Positions 29,716 to 38,015 of a stretch of DNA of 64,000 nt are shown here, in pieces (position 1 is the stretch's first letter; every line of letters starts with the position of its first letter). The translations under genes and the position numbers were made by a program. The notes beneath the pieces were generated by a model. The model saw nothing but the letters and a program-made list of their open reading frames with translations. It searched no databases and was not told where the DNA came from. Source of the DNA: Pseudoxanthomonas koreensis_A (lineage in GTDB: Bacteria; Pseudomonadota; Gammaproteobacteria; Xanthomonadales; Xanthomonadaceae); contig NZ_CP169056.1 of NCBI RefSeq assembly GCF_041890415.1, positions 744,001-808,000 of the forward strand, written 5' to 3'.

Positions 29716-29835
29716 GCGTTCCTGGACGGGGCGGTGCATGGCGCCAGCGGCCGCGTTGCAGCCGGCCGCAGGCGTGACACCGGGCAGTGTAGACGCGGCC
29801 GCGTGCAGGCCGCATCGCGCGCGCCAGGTGCGGCG

Positions 29836-30954
29836 CTACTGCGCCAGTGCCTCGCTCGCTGGCGTGTAGGGCAGGCCCAGGGCATCGGCCACGGCGCGAT
29901 GGGTGAGCCGGCCGGCATGCACGTTCAGGCCGTTGCGCAGGTGGGCATCGTCGGCCAGCGCCTGCACGGCGCCCTTGTCGGCCAGCGCCAGCGCGTGCGG
30001 CAGGGTGGCATTGGCCAGGGCGAAGGTCGAGGTGCGGGCGACCCCGCCGGGCATGTTCGACACGCAGTAGTGGATGATGCCGTCGACCTCGTAGGTCGGC
30101 GCCCGGGGTGAGGTCGGACGGCTGGTCTCGAAGCATCCGCCCTGGTCGATTGCCACGTCCACCAGCACCGAGCCGGCGCGCATCAGGCCCAACTGCCTGC
30201 GCGAGACCAGCTTGGGTGCGGCAGCGCCGGGCACCAGCACCGCGCCGACCACCAGGTCGGTGTGCGGCAGGTGCTCCTCGATCGCGTCGCGGGTCGAGTA
30301 CACCGTGCTGATCCGGCCAGCGTACAACGCGTCGGCGTAGCGCAGCCGTTCCAGCGAACGGTCCAGCAAGGTCACGTGCGCGCCGGCGCCAAGCGCGGCA
30401 CGCGCGGCGTTCACCCCGACCGTGCCACCGCCGATGATCAGGACCCGCGCAGGCTCCACTCCGGGCACGCCGCCCAGCAGGATGCCGGCGCCGCCCTGGG
30501 TCTTTTCCAGCGCATGCGCGCCGGCCTGGATGGCCATGCGCCCGGCGACCTCGCTCATCGGTGCCAGCAGCGGCAATCCGCCGTGTTCGTCGGTGACGGT
30601 TTCATAGGCGATGGCGGTCACACCGGCGGCCAGCAATGCTTTGGCCTGGTCCGGGTCCGGCGCCAGGTGCAGGTAGGCGTACAGCACCTGTCCGGGCCGC
30701 AGCATCGCGTATTCCACCGGCTGGGGCTCCTTGACCTTGATCAGGATCGTGGCCCGGGCGTACACCTCCGCTGCGCTGTCCAGCACCTGTGCGCCGGCCA
30801 TTTCGTAGGCCTCGTCGGCGATGCCGACGCCGGCACCGGCGCCGCGCTCCACCAGCACCTGGTGGCCACGCGAGGACAGCTCGCGGGCCCCGGCGGGGGT
30901 GAGGCCGACGCGGTATTCGTGGTCCTTGATTTCCCTGGGTACGCCGACCTGCAT
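29836..30954 (-). CDS. ald: Alanine dehydrogenase
   Basis: NAD-dependent interconversion of L-alanine and pyruvate plus ammonia; 372 residues, normal for the family. Visible are the start MQVGVPREIKDHEYRVGLTP, KVKEPQPVEY and YLHLAPD in the substrate domain, the Rossmann motif VLIIGGGTVGVNAARAALG, and the C-terminal VDVAIDQGGCFETSRPTSP and HYCVSNMPGGVARTST signatures. ATG 30954 starts the family N-terminus. It is divergent from the aldehyde dehydrogenase gene. Confidence 0.96.
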   Translation of the reverse strand: MQVGVPREIKDHEYRVGLTPAGARELSSRGHQVLVERGAGAGVGIADEAYEMAGAQVLDSAAEVYARATILIKVKEPQPVEYAMLRPGQVLYAYLHLAPDPDQAKALLAAGVTAIAYETVTDEHGGLPLLAPMSEVAGRMAIQAGAHALEKTQGGAGILLGGVPGVEPARVLIIGGGTVGVNAARAALGAGAHVTLLDRSLERLRYADALYAGRISTVYSTRDAIEEHLPHTDLVVGAVLVPGAAAPKLVSRRQLGLMRAGSVLVDVAIDQGGCFETSRPTSPRAPTYEVDGIIHYCVSNMPGGVARTSTFALANATLPHALALADKGAVQALADDAHLRNGLNVHAGRLTHRAVADALGLPYTPASEALAQ

Positions 30955-31144
30955 GTGAATCTCCGTAAGGGGTGCGCATCGGGCCGGCCCAACCGCAAGG
31001 CCGCCGCCGATGTGCGTCAATCGTATCGCCTCGCTCCCGCGGCGGGGCGGAAGATGCACGGCATCGGTGCCGGCATCGGCATCGGCATCGGGTCTGGGGC
31101 AAGATCGGTCCATGCCCCTGGCTGGATCGCTCCGGAGGTTCCCG

Positions 31145-32647
31145 ATGCATGCATCACGCACCCGCGCCGAGTGGCAGGCCATGGCCGAAGGCCTGACCCT
31201 GCGCACCCGTGCCTTCATCGATGGCCGTCCGGTGGATGCGGCCGATGGCGCCCGCTTCGACTGCATCAGCCCGATCGACGGCCGGGTGCTGGGACAGGTG
31301 GCCGCCTGTGGCGCGGTGGACGTGGATCGCGCGGTGCGTGCGGCGCGGCGCAGTTTCGAAGCCGGAACCTGGTCGCGGGCGCGACCGGCGTGGCGCAAGA
31401 AGATTCTGCTGGCGCTGGCCACGTTGATCGAGCGTCATGCCGATGAGCTGGCGTTGCTGGAAACCCTGGACATGGGCAAGCCGATCGACGAAGCGCGCAG
31501 TGTCGATGTTGCCGCCACCAAGCGCTGCCTGGCCTGGACCGCCGAGGCGGTGGACAAGGTATATGGCGAGGTCGCGCCCACCGGCCCGGCCGAACTGGGT
31601 CTGGTCACCCGTGAACCGCTGGGCGTGGTCGGCGCCATCGTGCCGTGGAATTTTCCGCTGCTGATGGCGGCCTGGAAGCTGGCGCCGGCGCTGGCCACCG
31701 GCAACTCGGTGGTGCTCAAGCCCTCGGAGAAATCACCGCTGAGCGCGCTGCGCCTGGCCGAACTGGCGGCCGAGGCCGGCCTTCCCGACGGGGTGCTGAA
31801 CGTGGTCCCGGGCACCGGTGCCGACGCCGGCGAGCCGCTGGCCCTGCACATAGATGTGGACGGGCTGGTATTCACCGGTTCGACGGCGGTGGGCAAGCGC
31901 CTGCTGCGCTGCGCCGGCGCATCGAACATGAAGCGCGTGTACCTGGAATGCGGCGGCAAGAGCCCGAACATCGTGTTCGCCGATGCGCCGGACCTGGACG
32001 CGGCCGCGCAGGCCGCGGCCACCGCGATCTTCTACAACCAGGGGCAGGTGTGCACCGCCGGCTCGCGCCTGCTGGTGGAGCGCGGCATCCACCGGGATTT
32101 CGTCGCACGCGTGGTGGCAGCGGGCCGCGCGATGCAGCCCGGGCATCCGCTTGAGCCGGGCGTGCCCATGGGCGCGCTGGTGGACGAGCACCACACCGCC
32201 CGGGTGTTGGCTTACATCGCCAACGGGCTTGGCGAAGGCGCACGCCTGGCCCTGGGTGGCGAGCGCGTGGCGCCGGTGGCCGGCGGCTGCTACGTGCAAC
32301 CCACCGTATTCGACGATGTGCGCCCGGAGCATGTGATCGCGCGCGAGGAGATCTTCGGACCGGTGCTGGCGGTGATTCCCTTCGACGATGAAGCACAGGC
32401 CCTGCATGTCGCCAACGACAGCCCCTATGGCCTGGCCGCAGGCGTGTGGACCTCCAGCCTGTCGCGTGCCCACCGCATGGCCCGCGGGCTGCGCGCCGGC
32501 AGCGTGTGGGTGAACCAGTGGGATGGCGGCGACATGACCGCGCCGTTCGGCGGCTACAGGCAATCGGGCAACGGCCGCGACAAGTCGCTGCATGCGTTCG
32601 ACAAGTACACCGAGCTCAAGGCCACCTGGATCCACCTTGGCGATTGA
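31145..32647 (+). CDS. puuC: Aldehyde dehydrogenase, PuuC-like
   Basis: NAD(P)-dependent aldehyde dehydrogenase of 500 residues. Catalytic Glu in YLECGGKSPNIVF, catalytic Cys in NQGQVCTAGSRLLVE, NAD-binding VFTGSTAVGKRLL and the oxyanion Asn in GAIVPWNFPLLMA. The overall pattern (LETLDMGKPIDEA, EEIFGPVLAVIPFDDEAQA) is that of the gamma-glutamyl-gamma-aminobutyraldehyde dehydrogenase (PuuC/AldH) group. PuuB-like and PuuA-like genes lie 30 kb away in this window, supporting a polyamine role. GGAGG seven bases before ATG 31145 fixes the start. Confidence 0.88.
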   Translation: MHASRTRAEWQAMAEGLTLRTRAFIDGRPVDAADGARFDCISPIDGRVLGQVAACGAVDVDRAVRAARRSFEAGTWSRARPAWRKKILLALATLIERHADELALLETLDMGKPIDEARSVDVAATKRCLAWTAEAVDKVYGEVAPTGPAELGLVTREPLGVVGAIVPWNFPLLMAAWKLAPALATGNSVVLKPSEKSPLSALRLAELAAEAGLPDGVLNVVPGTGADAGEPLALHIDVDGLVFTGSTAVGKRLLRCAGASNMKRVYLECGGKSPNIVFADAPDLDAAAQAAATAIFYNQGQVCTAGSRLLVERGIHRDFVARVVAAGRAMQPGHPLEPGVPMGALVDEHHTARVLAYIANGLGEGARLALGGERVAPVAGGCYVQPTVFDDVRPEHVIAREEIFGPVLAVIPFDDEAQALHVANDSPYGLAAGVWTSSLSRAHRMARGLRAGSVWVNQWDGGDMTAPFGGYRQSGNGRDKSLHAFDKYTELKATWIHLGD

Positions 32648-32870
32648 GCCAGGCACCGCATCGGTGCGGACGGGCGATGCAATGGCAGGCAGGCGCCATG
32701 TGCGCGGGCAGGCACGCCAGGGCATGCATCCCGCATGCTGGCTGATGGTTTCCGTGGCAACTGCGGCCCGCGCCCATGCGCATGCCCGCCGCGCACCTGG
32801 CACACGCGAACCGCGTCGCCATCCCGATTAGAATTGGCGGTTTCCACCCGTCGGCACTTCCGGTATCCCT

Positions 32871-33770
32871 ATGGCTCCTTCGCACGCGCCGCTCCGTGGC
32901 AGCATCGTCGCCCTCGTCACGCCAATGCATGGTGACGGCAGCGTCGACTACGACGCGCTGCGCGGCCTGGTCGACTGGCACGCGGCCGAGGGCAGCGACG
33001 GCGTGGTGGTGGTGGGCACCACCGGCGAGTCGCCCACGGTCAGCGTGGAGGAGCACTGCGAGATCATCCGCGTGGCGGTGGAGCAGGCTGCAGGGCGGCT
33101 GCCGGTGATGGCCGGCTGCGGCGGCAATTCCACGGCCGAGGCGGTCGCGCTGGCGCACTATGCGCGCGAGGTCGGCGCGAGCAGCCAGTTGCAGGTGGTG
33201 CCGTACTACAACAAGCCGGGCCAGGAAGGGCAGTACCGCCACTTCCGCGCCATCGCCGAGGCCACCGGCGACTTGCCGATGGTGCTGTACAACGTGCCCG
33301 GCCGCACCGCCGCCGACCTGCAGCACGACACCGTGCTGCGCCTGGCGCAGGTGCCGGGGATCGTGGGCATCAAGGAGGCCACCGGCAACATCGAGCGGGC
33401 GCAATGGCTGGTGCGCGAAGTGCCGGAAGGCTTTTGCGTGTACTCCGGCGATGATTCCACCGCCGTGGCGCTGATGCTCTGCGGTGGCCACGGCAACATC
33501 AGCGTCACCGCCAATGTCGCGCCGCGGCTGATGCACGCATTGTGCGTGGCGGCACTTGCCGGCGACGTGCGCACGGCAATGGACATCCAGCTGCGGCTGC
33601 TGCCGCTGCACCGGCAGATGTTCGTGGAAGCCAATCCCATCCCGGTGAAGTGGGCCCTGCAGCGCCTGGGCCGCTGCGGCGGCACCCTGCGCCTGCCGCT
33701 TACGCCGCTGGATCCGGCGCACCACGCCGGCATGGATGCGGCATTGCACGCGGCCGGCCTGCTCGACTGA
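32871..33770 (+). CDS. dapA: 4-hydroxy-tetrahydrodipicolinate synthase
   Basis: Condenses pyruvate and aspartate semialdehyde in lysine/diaminopimelate synthesis; TIM-barrel aldolase of 299 residues. GTTGESPTVSVEEH carries the Thr-Thr of the catalytic triad, VVPYYNKPGQEG the Tyr, and GIKEATGNIERA the Schiff-base Lys. VYSGDDSTAVALMLCGG is also conserved. TAGAAT at 32829-32834 is a possible -10. It stands apart from other dap genes here. Confidence 0.97.
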   Translation: MAPSHAPLRGSIVALVTPMHGDGSVDYDALRGLVDWHAAEGSDGVVVVGTTGESPTVSVEEHCEIIRVAVEQAAGRLPVMAGCGGNSTAEAVALAHYAREVGASSQLQVVPYYNKPGQEGQYRHFRAIAEATGDLPMVLYNVPGRTAADLQHDTVLRLAQVPGIVGIKEATGNIERAQWLVREVPEGFCVYSGDDSTAVALMLCGGHGNISVTANVAPRLMHALCVAALAGDVRTAMDIQLRLLPLHRQMFVEANPIPVKWALQRLGRCGGTLRLPLTPLDPAHHAGMDAALHAAGLLD

Positions 33771-33922
33771 CGCGCAGCGCACGCCTTGCGCCGGCGTGCA
33801 CAAGCGCATCGGCTGCGGTCGATCATTCCCACGCCCTGCACGCAGGCACACTGCCTTCGTGACGCGGCGGTCATGGTGTCGGGGCTAGCCTCCAGTGACC
33901 CATCCCGACCGGAACCCCGCCC

Positions 33923-34204
33923 ATGGCCAGGATCGCGCCACGCGTGCATACCGATGCAGCCTCGATCGATCGACTCAAGGAACTGCAGCAGGCGCTGGAT
34001 GCCCAGTTGGTGGCTACCCTGCAACTGCGTGATGGGAGCATCGTCAGCGGCACCATCCCGGAGCGCCCCGCGCTGCAGCAGTTCTTCGGCCCGGATGGCG
34101 ATGAGGGCATGAACGGCCTGTTGCTGCTGGATGTCGACGGCGAAGGCCGGCGCATGCTCTGGCTGGACGATGTGGTGGACTTCAGCCGCATCGGGTCGGC
34201 CTGA
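33923..34204 (+). CDS. DUF3247 family small protein
   Basis: A 93-residue soluble protein with no signal peptide. The pattern VATLQLRDGSIVSGTIPERPALQQFFGPDGDEG ... LLLLDVDGEGRRMLWLDDVVDF, read as short separate blocks, suggests a small beta-barrel and matches the DUF3247 proteins known mainly from Xanthomonadaceae. No function is known. It stands between dapA and a YczE-like gene, each ~150 bases away. Confidence 0.75.
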   Translation: MARIAPRVHTDAASIDRLKELQQALDAQLVATLQLRDGSIVSGTIPERPALQQFFGPDGDEGMNGLLLLDVDGEGRRMLWLDDVVDFSRIGSA

Positions 34205-34376
34205 GCGGCATATCCGCACGACCGCACGACATCGGCCACACTGCGGCGCTGCCTTGGCGCTGCCCGCCCGGCCGGACAGCGGTGCCGCGCGCCTGCCGCC
34301 GGCGTGGTGGCGAATGGGAGCCACCGTCCCGCCGGTAGCCCTGTATGCCGGGGCCCATTGCCGCCAGACTGGCATC

Positions 34377-35048
34377 ATGGATCCATCCTCCACACCGCTG
34401 CACAACTTCGGCCCGCTGGACCAGTTGCGCGCCGGGCGCCTGCCCGAACGGTTGCTGCGGCTGCTGCTGGGACTCTGGGTGTACGGCCTGGCCGTGGCCC
34501 TGCTGATCCAGGGCACCCTCGGTGCCGCGCCGTGGGACGTGTTCCACCTGGGCCTGGCCCTGCACCTGCCGCTGTCCCTGGGCACGGTCATGGTGATCGT
34601 CTCGATCGTGGTGCTACTGGCCTGGATTCCGCTGCGGCAGATGCCGGGGCTGGGGACCCTGGCCAATACGCTGCTGGTGGGCCCGTTCGCCGACCTCAAC
34701 CTGGCCTGGTTGCCGCTGCCCGGGACCATGCCGATGCGGGTGGCCTACGTGCTGACCGGCACCATTGCGTGCGCACTGGCCACGGCCCTGTATGTGGGTG
34801 CGCATCTGGGGCCCGGACCGCGGGATGGAGTGATGACTGGCCTGTCGCGGCGCTCCGGGTGGTCGATCCGGCGCGTGCGTACCGGGATCGAACTGGGCGT
34901 GCTCGGCGCAGGCATCAGCCTGGGCGGCACGGTAGGCGCGGGCACGCTGGTCTTCGCACTGGGCGTGGGTCCGCTGACCCAGCTGTTCCTGCGCCACCTG
35001 GCGGTGCGCCTGCCGGCCGTGGCAAACGACACGGCGCGCCAGGCGTGA
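34377..35048 (+). CDS. YczE/YitT-type membrane protein
   Basis: A 223-residue protein with five predicted membrane helices: LLLGLWVYGLAVALLIQG, LGTVMVIVSIVVLLAWIPL, LGTLANTLLVGPFADLNLAW, VAYVLTGTIACALATALYVGA and LGVLGAGISLGGTVGAGTLVFAL (given in part). LGAAPWDVFHLGL and GPGPRDGVMTGLS are characteristic of the YczE/YyaS/YitT family, whose function is unknown. It is convergent with the effector array that begins 46 bases downstream on the other strand. Confidence 0.82.
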   Translation: MDPSSTPLHNFGPLDQLRAGRLPERLLRLLLGLWVYGLAVALLIQGTLGAAPWDVFHLGLALHLPLSLGTVMVIVSIVVLLAWIPLRQMPGLGTLANTLLVGPFADLNLAWLPLPGTMPMRVAYVLTGTIACALATALYVGAHLGPGPRDGVMTGLSRRSGWSIRRVRTGIELGVLGAGISLGGTVGAGTLVFALGVGPLTQLFLRHLAVRLPAVANDTARQA

Positions 35049-35094
35049 GGGTCCAGGAGGGTGCTGCGCGCAGGCCCGGCCCGCGCACCTGCCC

Positions 35095-36588
35095 TCAGGC
35101 CAGCGCAGGTGGAGGCGTGGCGGCCGGGCGGGCGAGGGCGCCGGCCTCCGCGTCGCCCGCCGTGGCAGGCGCATGCAGGGCCGGGGGCGCAGCCAGGTCC
35201 AGGCGTGCCACGTGGCTGGGATGGCGGCCGCGCACGGTGATGCCTGCCGCATCCACTACCAGGTGCAGCGGATCGCCGGCCTGGATGCCGGCGCTGGCGG
35301 CAGTGCTGGTGAGCTGGCGCAGCCGGGCGTCGGAGACCACGGCGCCCGGAGGCAGCATGGAACCCAGGGCGTGCTGCAGTTCGCCCGAGAGCGACGAGTC
35401 CACGCCCGCGCGCGGAGCCGGGTGCGGCGCGACGGCCTGCGGGGCGTTCGCGCGGCAGGCGTCGCCGGCATCCTGGCGTGCGCCAGGTGCGTTGCGGCGT
35501 GCGTCGGCTTCCGGCGCGAAATGGTCGACCACGACCAGGCCGTGGGCGCCATTCTGGAGCAGGAGATAGCGCCCCGCTGCTCCCAGATCGGCGCCGCCCA
35601 GGCGCAGGCGGTCGGGATCGATGCCCAGGGCCGTGAGGTCGAGGCGGAAGGACCGTGGTGCCGTATCCGGATCCGGGTGGGCCGCTGCACCGATCAGCGG
35701 CATCAGGTGGTGGATGTAGGCATTGGCATAGGCCTCGCGCGGCACGTCTGTGCACTTGGCGAAGGTCCGTGACTGGTCCGGGTCGACCATGCCGTTGGCG
35801 GCCAGCGGAGGCGCGGCCGCGGGGCGTGCAAGCGGAATCTCCACGTCGGCACCTTCGCGCGCGCAGGCGCTCAGCATCGCCGCGCGCTGGCGCAGCGTTG
35901 CGTTGAGGTCCCAGGCCGGGTGCGGGCGCTGCCCGCCGGTCGATGCTTCCGGCTGGGCCACATGCTGCACGATCGCGTCGTACAGATCCGCCGGCACCGC
36001 GCGGCCTTCCGCCTTGATGCGGCTTGCCAGCGTGTTCCAGCCGCGCTGTTCGGCTTCCGCCTCGTGCTCCATCATCCGCGCCATGTACATCTGCACGGCC
36101 GGGGTGAGGTCCGGACCGGTCGGGGACCCCTCGGCCTTCCCGAACGCGGCGCACGTGCTGGAATTGAAGTGGTCCAGCCACGCATCCAGGCGCGGTGCGC
36201 GCAATGCGTGGAAGGATTCGTGGCCCAGGTTGAACACCACGAAGTCGTGGTGGGCCGTGCGGATCCGGTCGGCCGGCAGTTGCGCAAGGTCCGGGCGCAG
36301 GTGGGCCTGCTCGAGCAGTGCGCGCGGCAGTTCCAGCTGGCTGGCGGCCAGCGAGATGGTGCGGGACTCCAGCTCGTAGTGGGCCATCGCGTCCGCATCC
36401 TCGCCGGCCACGACCCGGATGCGGTCCAGGTTGCCATCGCGGTGTGCTGCGGCCAGTTGCCGGAGCAGCAGCGGCGAACTGCGTGCCGCTTCGCCGACCA
36501 GGTGGGCATGGGCGGCGGTGAGGTCGTCGCCCGGGGCGGGGGCCAGCAGCCGGGCGATGAGGGCGTCGTGTTCGGGATGGTTGGACAT
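35095..36588 (-). CDS. Candidate T4SS effector Ef1: HExxH metallopeptidase-like + C-terminal secretion module
   Basis: A 497-residue protein, last gene of the minus-strand array. The N-terminal region is SSPLLLRQLAAAHRDGNLDRI. The zinc motif HESFH is at residues 123-127 (NLGHESFHALRA), and a downstream acidic helix (MMEHEAEAEQRGWNTLASRI, about 170-190) could give the third ligand. A middle module near 264-358 includes RLDLTALGIDPDRL. The C-terminal module (396-465) ends in GRHPSHVARVDL, followed by a Pro/Ala tail. There is no signal peptide, as expected for T4SS substrates. Four neighbours share this layout. The enzymatic role is inferred from the motif only. ATG 36588 is chosen; an upstream in-frame TTG (36600) is possible. 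Confidence 0.72.
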   Translation of the reverse strand: MSNHPEHDALIARLLAPAPGDDLTAAHAHLVGEAARSSPLLLRQLAAAHRDGNLDRIRVVAGEDADAMAHYELESRTISLAASQLELPRALLEQAHLRPDLAQLPADRIRTAHHDFVVFNLGHESFHALRAPRLDAWLDHFNSSTCAAFGKAEGSPTGPDLTPAVQMYMARMMEHEAEAEQRGWNTLASRIKAEGRAVPADLYDAIVQHVAQPEASTGGQRPHPAWDLNATLRQRAAMLSACAREGADVEIPLARPAAAPPLAANGMVDPDQSRTFAKCTDVPREAYANAYIHHLMPLIGAAAHPDPDTAPRSFRLDLTALGIDPDRLRLGGADLGAAGRYLLLQNGAHGLVVVDHFAPEADARRNAPGARQDAGDACRANAPQAVAPHPAPRAGVDSSLSGELQHALGSMLPPGAVVSDARLRQLTSTAASAGIQAGDPLHLVVDAAGITVRGRHPSHVARLDLAAPPALHAPATAGDAEAGALARPAATPPPALA

Positions 36589-36607
36589 GGCGTGGTGCAA
36601 GCTCGGG

Positions 36608-37957
36608 TCAGGGGCCGGCGGGCCGGGACGCGGCCGGGTCGTGTTGCGGCGTCACGGCGGCGGGACCGGCCGGGGCGTGCGTGTCGAATGCGGCCAGGCT
36701 GTCGGCCGCAGGCGGTGGCGGCAGGCTCAGGTCGACCCGGGCCACATGCGCCGGGTGGCGACCGCACAGGCTGATGCTGCGGGCATCGAACTCCAGCCGC
36801 AGCGGATCGTCCGGGGCCATGCCTGCGCGATGCGCTGCCGCGGCCAGTTGCGCGACCCGGTCGGTGGAGACGTGCGTTCCGGCAGGCAACTGGTCCTGGA
36901 TGGACGCGCCGAGCCGATGCATCCAGCGGTCTGCAGGCGCACCGGCCAAGCGTCCGTCCGCGTGGCCTGCCGAGGCCGCGTCCGCCGCTGCCTGGCGGAC
37001 CTGCCCGGCAGCCGTGGAGACGGCGGTCATGGCCGCCGTCGCTGCCTTGGCGGTCGCCGCGGCCGTGTGGTGGAAGCTCACCCGGCCGAGCGAAGGGTCG
37101 ATGACCTCCAACTGCCGCCCGGGCTGCCCGAAGTCCAGTCCGTTGTCCTGCAACCGGCGCGGGTCCAGTTCCAGCGCACCCAGGTCCAGGCGCACGCTGG
37201 CCTGCGCCGCGGTCCGCCGTGCCTGCTCGACGATGGCCAGTGCGCCGGCTGCGTGGCGGTGCCGGTCGCCTGCGTCGTACTCGCAGCGGGCCATCGCTTC
37301 GATCCGCCCGGCGCCAACCATGCCGCGTTCGTCCACCAGCCCGGACACCGCCGGTTCCGCGGCGCCTTCGACCTTGCGGATGCAACTGCTGGCTGTGGCC
37401 ATGCGTTCGAGCGTGGCGTTGACGGCTCCGGCGACCTCCGCGCCTGCGCCATGGACCCTGCTGGCCAGGGCGTTCCAGGCCATGCGCGACGCCTCGGTTT
37501 CCTGGTGTCGCTTCTGGGTCAGGTATTCCGCCATCGGGGCGGTGAGGTCGGCAACGCCGGTCGCAGCATCGCGCACTGCGCTGGCGGTCCGGTCGGCCAG
37601 GGCGCGCGCATCCTGCGCGGTGTCGCGGGCCGACAGCGCCATGGATGTCTGCCGCGCCAGCATCACCACCAGGGCGTCATCAAGCGCCTGGCCATCGGTG
37701 CTGCGGGTGAACTGGTCGGCGATCCGCGGATCGATGTGGATCGTCCGGTCCGCGGGGGTGTAGGCGGCGGCCGCGCCGCCATGCCCGCCATCCAGGCGGA
37801 TCGCGGCCAGCTCGCCGTCGCGCATCGCACGCCCCAGTGCCCCGGTCAGCACCGCCGAGCTTGCCGCGGCGTGGGCCACGCGCTCGGCGAGGGACGAGAG
37901 GCTGCCTCCCTGGATCGGTGGCAGGGCGGCGGTAGGCTTGGAGGAGTCTTGCATCAT
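36608..37957 (-). CDS. Candidate T4SS effector Ef2: paralog with mutated HExxH site
   Basis: A 449-residue paralog of its neighbours. The N-terminal block is SSAVLTGALGRAMRDGELAAI. At the place of the HExxH helix (residues 102-106) it reads ARQTSMAL, against AHETSHAL in the next gene: both His and the Glu are replaced, so zinc binding and catalysis by this site should be lost. The following helix (QETEASRMAWNALASRV), the middle module (SVRLDLGALELDPRRLQ) and the C-terminal module (GRHPAHVARVDL, 399-410) are kept, and the reading frame is intact, so it is not a decaying pseudogene. It could be a pseudoenzyme, decoy or immunity-like paralog. The start is ATG 37957 or the next ATG 37954. Confidence 0.72.
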   Translation of the reverse strand: MMQDSSKPTAALPPIQGGSLSSLAERVAHAAASSAVLTGALGRAMRDGELAAIRLDGGHGGAAAAYTPADRTIHIDPRIADQFTRSTDGQALDDALVVMLARQTSMALSARDTAQDARALADRTASAVRDAATGVADLTAPMAEYLTQKRHQETEASRMAWNALASRVHGAGAEVAGAVNATLERMATASSCIRKVEGAAEPAVSGLVDERGMVGAGRIEAMARCEYDAGDRHRHAAGALAIVEQARRTAAQASVRLDLGALELDPRRLQDNGLDFGQPGRQLEVIDPSLGRVSFHHTAAATAKAATAAMTAVSTAAGQVRQAAADAASAGHADGRLAGAPADRWMHRLGASIQDQLPAGTHVSTDRVAQLAAAAHRAGMAPDDPLRLEFDARSISLCGRHPAHVARVDLSLPPPPAADSLAAFDTHAPAGPAAVTPQHDPAASRPAGP

Positions 37958-38015
37958 GCGTCCTCAGGAGTGGTGGCCGGGGCCGGACGGCCCTGCGCGG
38001 GGCTCGCGGCTGGGC

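Noticed and set aside
31059..31093. Short GGCATC microsatellite-like run upstream of the PuuC-like gene
   Set aside because: Only about four imperfect hexamers; no evidence of a functional or phase-variable repeat.
27742..31446. Long plus-strand frames opposite the DUF445, response-regulator and ald genes
   Set aside because: Antisense shadows of recognisable genes, without motifs or ribosome sites.
36608..37957. Calling Ef2 a pseudogene because its HExxH is lost
   Set aside because: The frame, N-terminal block, middle module and secretion module are intact and only the key residues differ, so a functional inactive paralog is more likely.
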